A stretch of DNA of 64,000 nucleotides from Apostichopus japonicus (taxonomy: Eukaryota > Echinodermata > Holothuroidea > Aspidochirotida > Stichopodidae), in assembly GCF_037975245.1 (NCBI RefSeq), contig NC_092572.1:30477989-30541988 (forward strand), written 5' to 3'. Position 1 is the first letter of the stretch, and the number at the start of each line of letters is the position of its first letter. Positions 56,101-64,000 of the stretch are shown here, piece after piece. Position numbers and translations under genes: made by a program. Below the pieces are notes generated by a model that was not told where the DNA came from, made no database searches, and was given only the letters and a program-made list of their open reading frames with translations.

Positions 56101-56796
56101 GGTGTCGAACATTCGATTGATGGGTATCATTCGATTCATCGGTTTCGAACATTCGATTGATCGGTGTCGAACATTCGATTGATGGGTGTCGAACATTCGA
56201 TTGATCGGTACTGCACATTCGATTGATCGGTGTCGAACATTCGATTGATCGGTGTCGCACATTCGATTGATCGGTACTGCACATTCGATTGATCGGTGTC
56301 GAACATTCGAATGATCGGTGTCGAACATTCGATGGATGGGTGTCGCACATTCGATTGATCGGTGTCGCACATTCGATTGATCGGTGTCGAACATTCGATT
56401 GATCGGTATTGCACATTCGTTTGGTCGGTGTCGCATATTCGATTAATCGGTGCCGAACATTCGATTGATGGATGCCGAACATTCGAATGATCGGTCTCGA
56501 ACATTTGATTGATTGGTGCCGAACATTCAAATGATCTGTGTCGAACATTCGATTGATGGGTGCCGAACATTCGAATGATCTGTGTCGAACATTTGATTGA
56601 TTGGTTCCGAACATTCGAATGATCGGTGCCTTACATTTGATTGATAGGTGCCGAACATTCGATTGATAGGTGCCGAACATTCGAATGATCGGTGTCGAAC
56701 ATTCGATGGGTGTCGCACATCCGATTGATCGGTGTCGCACATTCGATTAATCGGTGCCGCACATTCGATTGATGGGTGTCGAACATTCGATTGATG
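51735..56796 (+). repeat. 5.06-kb tandem duplication, first copy
   Basis: 5,062 bp duplicated immediately downstream. The offset is 5,062 bp up to about 52400 and 5,106 bp afterwards, so the second copy has two extra monomers. The left edge is 51734 C versus 56796 G. The copy contains the AAACGGATTCG signature near 52378 and 54193, and CATTAGATTG near 52453. Confidence 0.88.
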
Positions 56797-59700
56797 GGTA
56801 TTGCACATTCGTTTGGTCGGTGTCGCATATTCGATTAATCGGTGCCGAACATTCGATTGATGGATGCCGAACATTCGAATGATCGGTCTCGAACATTTGA
56901 TTGATTGGTGCCGAACATTCAATGATCTGTGTCGAACATTCGATTGATGGGTGCCGAACATTCGAATGATCGGTGCCTCACATTTGATTGATAGGTGCCG
57001 AACATTCGATTGATAGGTGCCGAACATTCGAATGATCGGTGTCGAACATTCGATGGGTGTCGCACATCCGATTGATCGGTGTCGCACATTCGATTAATCG
57101 GTGCCGCACATTCGATTGATGGGTGTCGAACATTCGATTGATGGGTGCCGAACATTCGAATGATCGGTGTCGAACATTTGATTGATTGGTGTCGAACATT
57201 CGATTGATGGGTGTCGCACATTCGATTGATCGGTAGTGCACATTCGATTGATTGGTGCCGAACATTCGATTGATGGGTGTCATTCGAATGATCGGTGCCT
57301 CACATTCGATTGATAGGTGCCGAACATTCGAATGATCGGTGTCGAACATTCGATGGGTGTCGCACATCCGATTGATCGGTGTCGCACATTCGATTAATCG
57401 GTGCCGCACATTCGATTGATGGGTGCCGAACATTCGAATAAACGGATTCGAATATTCGATTGATGGGTGCCGAACATTCGAATGATCGGTGTCGAACATT
57501 TGATTGATTGGTGCCGAACATTCGAATGATCTGTGTCGAACATTCGATTGATGGGTGTCATTAGATTGATCGGTGTCGCACATTCGATTGATCGGTGTCG
57601 CACATTCGATTGATCGGTTCTGCACATTCGATAGATTGGTGTCGAACATTCGATTGATTGGTGTCGCACATCCGATTGATCGGTGTCGCACATTCGATTG
57701 ATCGCTGTCGAACATTCGATTGATGGGTGCCGAACAATCGAATAATCGGTGTCGAACATTCGATTGATTGGTGCCGAACATTCGAATGATCTGTGTCGAA
57801 CATTCGATTGATGGGTATCATTCGATTGATCGGTGTCGAACATTCGATTGATGGGTGTCGAACATTCGATTAATGGGTTGCGAACATTCGATTGATTGGT
57901 GTCGAACATTCGATTGATGGGTGCCGAACATTCGAATGATCGGTGTCGCACATCCGATTGATCGGTATCATTCGATTGATCGTTTTCGAACATTCGATTG
58001 ATCGGTGTCGAACATTCGATTGATGGGTGTCGAACATTCGATTGATCGGTACTGCACATTCGATTGATCGGTGTCGAACATTCGATTGATTGGGTCGCAC
58101 ATTCGATTGATGGGTGTCGCACATTCGATTGATCGGTGTCGAACATTCGATTGATCGGTGTCGCACATTCGATTGATCGGTACTGCACATTCGATTGATC
58201 GGTGTCGAACATTCGAATGATCGGTGTCGAACATTCGATTGATGGGTATCATTCGATTGATCGGTGTCGAACATTCGATTGATGGGTGCCGAACAATCGA
58301 ATAATCGGTGTCGAACATTCGATTGATTGGTGCCGAACATTCGAATGATCTGTGTCGAACATTCGATTGATGGGTATCATTCGATTGATCGGTGTCGAAC
58401 ATTCGATTGATGGGTGTCGAACATTCGATTAATGGGTTGCGAACATTCGATTGATCGGTGTCGAACATTCGATTGATGGGTGCCGAACAATCGAATAATC
58501 GGTGTCGAACATTCGATTGATTGGTGCCGAACATTCGAATGATCTGTGTCGAACATTCGATTGATGTGTATCATTCGATTGATCGGTGTCGAACATTCGA
58601 TTGATGGGTGTCGAACATTCGATTAATGGGTTGCGAACATTCGATTGATTGGTGTCGAACATTCGATTGATGGGTGCCGAACATTCGAATGATCGGTGTC
58701 GTACATCCGATTCATCGGTATCATTCGATTCATCGGTTTCGAACATTCGATTGATCGGTGTCGAACATTCGATTGATGGGTGTCGAACATTCGATTGATC
58801 GGTACTGCACATTCGATTGATCGGTGTCGAACATTCGATTGATTGGTGTCGCACATTCGATTGATGGGTGTCGCACATTCGATTGATCGGTGTCGAACAT
58901 TCGATTGATCGGTGTCGCACATTCGATTGATCGGTACTGCACATTCGATTGATCGGTGTCGAACATTCGAATGATCGGTGTCGAACATTCGATGGATGGG
59001 TGTCGCACATTCGATTGATCGGTGTCGCACATTCGATTGATCGGTGTCGAACATTCGATTGATGGGTGCCGAACAATCGAATAATCGGTGTCGAACATTC
59101 GATTGATTGGTGCCGAACATTCGAATGATCTGTGTCGAACATTCGATTGATGGGTATCATTCGATTGATCGGTGTCGAACATTCGATTGATGGGTGTCGA
59201 ACATTCGATTAAAGGGTGTCGCACATCCGATTGATCGGTGTCGCACATTCGATTAATCGGTGCCGCACATTCGATTGATGGGTGCCGAACATTCGAATAA
59301 ACGGATTCGAATATTCGATTGATGGGTGCCGAACATTCGAATGATCTGTGTCGAACATTTGATTGATCGGTGCCGAACATTCGAATGATCTGTGTCGAAC
59401 ATTCGATTGATGGGTGTCATTCGATTGATCGGTGTCGCACATTCGATTGATCGGTGTCGCACATTCGATTGATCGGTTCTGCACATTCGATAGATTGGTG
59501 TCGAACATTCGATTGATTGGTGTCGCACATTCGATTGATCGGTATTGCACATTCGTTTGGTCGGTGTCGCATATTCGATTAATCGGTGCAGAACATTCGA
59601 TTGATGGGTACCGAACATTCGAATGATCGGTCTCGAACATTTGATTGATCGGTGCCGAACATTCGAATGATCTGTGTCGAACATTCGATTGATGGGTGTC

Positions 59701-61902
59701 ATTCGATTGATCGGTGTCGAACATTCGATTGATCGGTGTCGCACATCCGATTGATCGGTGTCGCACATTCGATTGATTGGTGTCGAACATTCGATTGATG
59801 GTTGCCGAACATTCGAATGATCGGTGTCGAACATTCGATCGATGGGTGTCGAACATTCGAATGATCTGTGTCGAACATTCGATTGATGGGTGTCATTCGA
59901 TTGATCGGTGTCGCACATTCGATTGATCGGTGTCGCACATTCGATTGATCGGTTCTGCACATTCGATAGATTGGTGTCGAACATTCGATTGATTGGTGTC
60001 GCACATTCGATTGATCGGTATTGCACATTCGTTTGGTCGGTGTCGCATATTCGATTAATCGGTGCCGAACATTCGAATGATCTTTGTCGAACATTCGATT
60101 GATGGGTGTCATTCGATTGATCGGTGTCGAACATTCGATTGATCGGTGTCGCACATTCGATTGATGGGTGTCATTCGATTGATCTGTGTCGAACATTCGA
60201 TTGATCGGTGTCGCACATCCGATTGATCGGTGTCGCACATTCGATTGATCGGTGTCGCACATTCGATTGATGGTTCCCGAACATTCGAATAATCGGTGTC
60301 GAACATTCGATCGATGGGTGTCGAACATTCGAATGATCTGTGTCGAACATTCGATTGATGGGTGTCATTCGATTGATCGGTGTCGAACATTCGATTGATT
60401 GGTGTCGCACATCCGATTGATCGGTGTCGCACATCCGATTGATCGGTGTCGCACATTCGATTGATCGGTGTCGAACATTCGATTGATGGGTGCCGAACAA
60501 TCGAATAATCGGTGTCGAACATTCGATTGATTGGTGCCGAACATTCGAATGATCTGTGTCGAACATTCGATTGATGGGTATCATTCGATTGATCGGTGTC
60601 GAACATTCGATTGATGGGTGTCGAACATTCGATTAATGGGTTGCGAACATTCGATTGATTGGTGTCGAACATTCGATTGATGGGTGCCGAACATTCGAAT
60701 GATCGGTGTCGCACATCTGATTGATCGGTATCATTCGATTCATCGGTTTCGAACATTCGATTGATCGGTGTCGCACATTCGATTGATGGGTGTCGAACAT
60801 TCGATTGATCGGTACTGCACATTCGATTGATCTGTGTCGAACATTCGATTGATTGGTGTCGCACATTCGATTGATGGGTGTCGCACATTCGATTGATCGG
60901 TGTCGAACATTCGATTGATCGGTGTCGCACATTCGATTGATCGGTACTGCACATTCGATTGATCGGTGTCGAACATTCGAATGATCGGTGTCGAACATTC
61001 GATGGATGGGTGTCGCACATTCGATTGATCGGTGTCGCACATTCGATTGATCGGTGTCGAACATTCGATTGATGGGTGCCGAACAATCGAATAATCGGTG
61101 TCGAACATTCGATTGATTGGTGCCGAACATTCGAATGATCTGTGTCGAACATTCGATTGATGGGTGTCGAACATTCGATTAATGGGTTGCGAACATTCGA
61201 TTGATTGGTGTCGAACATTCGATTGATGGGTATCATTCGATTCATCGGTTTCGAACATTCGATTGATCGGTGTCGAACATTCGATTGATGGGTGTCGAAC
61301 ATTCGATTGATCGGTACTGCACATTCGATTGATCGGTGTCGAACATTCGATTGATCGGTGTCGCACATTCGATTGATCGGTACTGCACATTCGATTGATC
61401 GGTGTCGAACATTCGAATGATCGGTGTCGAACATTCGATGGATGGGTGTCGCACATTCGATTGATCGGTGTCGCACATTCGATTGATCGGTGTCGAACAT
61501 TCGATTGATCGGTATTGCACATTCGTTTGGTCGGTGTCGCATATTCGATTAATCGGTGCCGAACATTCGATTGATGGATGCCGAACATTCGAATGATCGG
61601 TCTCGAACATTTGATTGATTGGTGCCGAACATTCAAATGATCTGTGTCGAACATTCGATTGATGGGTGCCGAACATTCGAATGATCTGTGTCGAACATTT
61701 GATTGATTGGTTCCGAACATTCGAATGATCGGTGCCTTACATTTGATTGATAGGTGCCGAACATTCGATTGATAGGTGCCGAACATTCGAATGATCGGTG
61801 TCGAACATTCGATGGGTGTCGCACATCCGATTGATCGGTGTCGCACATTCGATTAATCGGTGCCGCACATTCGATTGATGGGTGTCGAACATTCGATTGA
61901 TG
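56797..61902 (+). repeat. 5.1-kb tandem duplication, second copy
   Basis: 5,106 bp directly abutting the first copy. The 44-bp difference (two monomers) lies at about 57465-57520, next to the AAACGGATTCG signature. One substitution found is GATCGGTGCC near 59365 where the first copy has GATTGGTGCC. The similarity ends at 61905 (T), one base before G versus A. Confidence 0.88.
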
Positions 61903-62059
61903 GGTGCCGAACATTCGAATGATCGGTGTCGAACATTTGATTGATTGGTGTCGAACATTCGATTGATGGGTGTCGCACATTCGATTGATCGGTAGTGCAC
62001 ATTCGATTGATCGGTGCCGAACATTCGATTGATCTGTGTCGAACATTCGATTGATGGGT

Positions 62060-62623
62060 GTCATTCGAATGATCGGTGTCGCACATTCGATTGATCGGTG
62101 TCGCACATTCGATTGATCGGTTCTGCACATTCGATAGATTGGTGTCGAACATTCGATTGATTGGTGTCGCACATTCGATTGATCGGTATTGCACATTCGT
62201 TTGGTTGGTGTCGCATATTCGATTAATCGGTGCCGAACATTCGATTGATGGGTACCGATCATTCGAATGATCGGTCTCGAACATTTGATTGATTGGTGCC
62301 GAACATTCGAATGATCTGTGTCGAACATTCGATTGATGGGTGTCATTCGATTGATCGGTGTCGCACATTCGATTGATCGGTGTCGCACATTCGATTGATC
62401 GGTTCTGCACATTCGATAGATTGGTGTCGAACATTCGATTGATTGGTGTCGCACATTCGATTGATCGGTATTGCACATTCGTTTGGTTGGTGTCGCATAT
62501 TCGATTAATCGGTGCCGAACATTCGATTGATGGGTACCGAACATTCGAATGATCGGTCTCGAACATTTGATTGATCGGTGCCGAACATTCGAATGATCTG
62601 TGTCGAACATTCGATTGATGGGT
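62060..62623 (+). repeat. 282-bp direct tandem repeat
   Basis: Two adjacent 282-bp copies meet at 62341/62342. Both carry a private variant not seen elsewhere, TTTGGTTGG (T at 62206 and 62488) instead of TTTGGTCGG. Differences between the copies include CCGATCATTCG near 62257 versus CCGAACATTCG. 282 equals 13 units less one 4-bp deletion. Confidence 0.85.
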
Positions 62624-63043
62624 GTCATTCGATTGATCGGTGTCGAACATTCGATTGATCGGTGTCGCACATCCGATTGATCGGTGTCGCACATTCGATT
62701 GATCGGTGTCGAACATTCGATTGATGGTTGCCGAACATTCGAATAATCGGTGTCGAACATTCGATCGATGGGTGTCGAACATTCGAATGATCTGTGTCGA
62801 ACATTCGATTGATGGGTGTCATTCGATTGATCGGTGTCGAACATTCGATTGATCGGTGTCGCACATCCGATTGATCGGTATTGCACATTCGATTGATCGG
62901 TGTCGAACATTCGATTGATGGTTGCCGAACATTCGATTGATCGGTGTCGAACATTCGATTGATGGGTGTCGCTCATTCGATTGATTGGTTCCGAACATTC
63001 GAATGATAAGTGTCGAACATTTGATTGATTGGTGCCGATCATC

Positions 63044-63057
63044 CGAATGATCATTCG
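63044..63057. repeat. 14-bp perfect palindrome at a 12-bp monomer
   Basis: CGAATGATCATTCG again, after the same GCCGATCATC unit. Here the following unit is a normal GTCGAACATTCG without the extra A seen at the other five sites. Confidence 0.9.
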
Positions 63058-64000
63058 ATTGATCGGTGTCGAACATTCGATTGATGGTTGCCGAACATTC
63101 GAATAATCGGTGTCGAACATTCGATCGATGGGTGTCGAACATTCGAATGATCTGTGTCGAACATTCGATTGATTGGTGTCGAACATTCGATTGAATGGTG
63201 TCGCACATTCGATTGATTGGTGTCGAACATTCGATTGATGGGTGTCGCACATTCGATTGATCGGTACTGCACATCCGATTGATCGGTGTCGAACATTCGA
63301 ATGATCGGTGTCGAACATTCGATTGATGGGTGTCGCACATCCGATTGATCGGTGTCGCACATTCGATTGATCGGTGTCGAACATTCGATTGATCGGTATT
63401 GCACATTCGTTTGGTCGGTGTCGCATATTCGATTAATCGGTGCCGAACATTCGATTGATGGGTGCCGAACATTCGATTGATCGGTGTCGAACATTTGATT
63501 GATTGGTGTCGAACATTCGATTGATCGGTGTCGCACATTCGATTGATCGGTACTGCACATTCGATTGATCGGTGTCGAACATTCGAATGATCGGTGTCGA
63601 ACATTCGATGGATGGGTGTCGCACATTCGATTGATCGGTGTCGCACATTCGATTGATCGGTGTCGAACATTCGAATGATCGGTGTCGAACATTCGATTGA
63701 TGGGTGTCATTCGATTGATCGGTGTCGCACATCCGATTGATCGGTGTCGCACATTCGATTGATCGATGTCGCACATTCGATTGATTGGTGCCGAACATTG
63801 GAATGATCGGTAACGAACATTCGATTGACCGGTGTCGCACATCCTATTGATCGGTGTCGCACATTCGATTGATCGGTGCCGCACATTTGATTGATGGGTG
63901 CCGAACATTCGATTGATTGGTGTCGAACATTCGATTGATGGGTGCCGAACATTCGCATGATCTGTGTCGAACTTTCGATTGATGGGTATCATTCGATTGA

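Larger units (their letters stand above)
1..64000 (+). repeat. 22-bp satellite array filling the whole window
   Basis: Every line of the window is made of a 22-bp unit in one orientation: core TTCGATTGATCGGTG, then TCGAA or TCGCA, then CA before the next unit. No inverted stretch and no non-repeat insertion was seen. About 2,900 units fit. The consensus has 10 G/C of 22 (45%) and three CpG. Variation is concentrated at positions 4, 5, 8, 10, 13, 14, 17, 18 and 21, counted from the C of CATTCG. Most length variants are 18 bp, with rare 12-, 21- and 23-bp units. The array is organised into nested higher-order repeats, listed separately. Satellites of this form are typical of eukaryotic centromeric, pericentromeric or subtelomeric heterochromatin; which of these applies here cannot be told from the sequence. 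The monomer family is not one I recognise. Confidence 0.98.
61903..64000 (+). repeat. Less regular end segment of the array
   Basis: Still 22-bp satellite, but no long match to another part of the window was found beyond short blocks. It has a 282-bp tandem repeat (62060-62341 and 62342-62623), a palindrome at 63044 and several private variants in the last 200 bp: GTAACGAAC near 63811, GATTGACCGG near 63824, CATTCGCATG near 63951 and GAACTTTCG near 63970. The array continues past the window edge. Confidence 0.75.

Noticed and set aside
1-64000. CRISPR array
   Set aside because: Units are contiguous with no unique spacers, and there are no cas genes.
1-64000. Plasmid or phage replication iterons of about 22 bp
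   Set aside because: Iteron clusters hold a handful of copies beside a rep gene; here there are thousands of copies and no gene.
1-64000. CENP-B box (TTCG, four bases, A, two bases, CGGG)
   Set aside because: The monomer has TTCGATTGATCGGT: the CGG follows the A after one base instead of two and ends in T. The spacing is wrong in the consensus and in the variants I checked.
1-64000. Telomeric repeat or subtelomere
   Set aside because: No TTAGGG-, TTTAGGG- or TTAGG-like runs were seen.
1-64000. rRNA, tRNA or other structured RNA genes
   Set aside because: No non-repeat sequence exists in which to place them; the short dyads are part of the monomer.
1-64000. Transposon insertions or inverted segments in the array
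   Set aside because: All units read in the same orientation and no foreign sequence longer than a few bases was found.
1-64000. TAL-effector, leucine-rich or other repeat-protein gene
   Set aside because: The 22-residue cycle lacks the conserved pattern of such families, carries frame-shifting indels and has no non-repeat ends.

Overview
The whole 64-kb window is one uninterrupted, head-to-tail satellite array. I see no gene, RNA gene, transposon or unique sequence in it. The basic unit is 22 bp, about 2,900 copies in total, with the core TTCGATTGATCGGTG followed by a TCGAA or TCGCA box and CA. It is about 45% G+C and unusually rich in CpG, with three per consensus unit. Both window edges lie inside the array, so its full length and flanks are not visible. 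A gene-free satellite of this size points to a eukaryotic chromosome, most likely a centromeric, pericentromeric or other heterochromatic block. I do not recognise the monomer and cannot name the organism.

Monomers differ at a limited set of positions. I number the unit from the C of CATTCG. Common variants are position 4 T/C, 5 C/T, 8 T/A, 10 G/A, 13 C/G/T, 14 G/T, 17 G/A, 18 T/C and 21 A/C. Rarer units have length changes: 18 bp (a 4-bp loss of CGAA, or of TTGA), 21 bp, 23 bp and a 12-bp unit that creates a perfect palindrome. The order of these variants acts as a barcode and reveals large higher-order structure.

Layout, from comparing variant order by eye. 1-735 matches 5605-6339. 762-1217 matches 16131-16586. 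1284-6574 recurs at 7440-12730 (offset 6,156 bp) and contains a nested 1,793-bp repeat. 6567-16644 recurs almost unchanged at 36616-46693 (offset 30,049 bp). 10155-12785 recurs at 20489-23119, and 21180-23120 recurs at 24207-26147. 2545-5438 recurs at 30563-33433, 12567-14477 at 33428-35338 and 16063-19275 at 35325-38559. 22934-27039 recurs at 46672-50777, and 28265-31005 at 50602-53122. 51735-56796 is duplicated directly next to itself at 56797-61902. From 61.9 kb to the end the array is less regular and carries more private variants. In outline, 30.5-51.5 kb is a mosaic second edition of 2.5-29.2 kb.

Long open frames cover much of the minus strand (the longest is 600 codons at 50223-52025). 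They are a by-product of the repeat: 22 is not a multiple of 3 and the consensus has no minus-strand stop, so every frame reads the same 22-residue cycle. I do not annotate them as genes. The interest of the window lies in its hierarchical, very recent amplification, its dyad-rich CpG-dense monomer and its frame-independent open reading.
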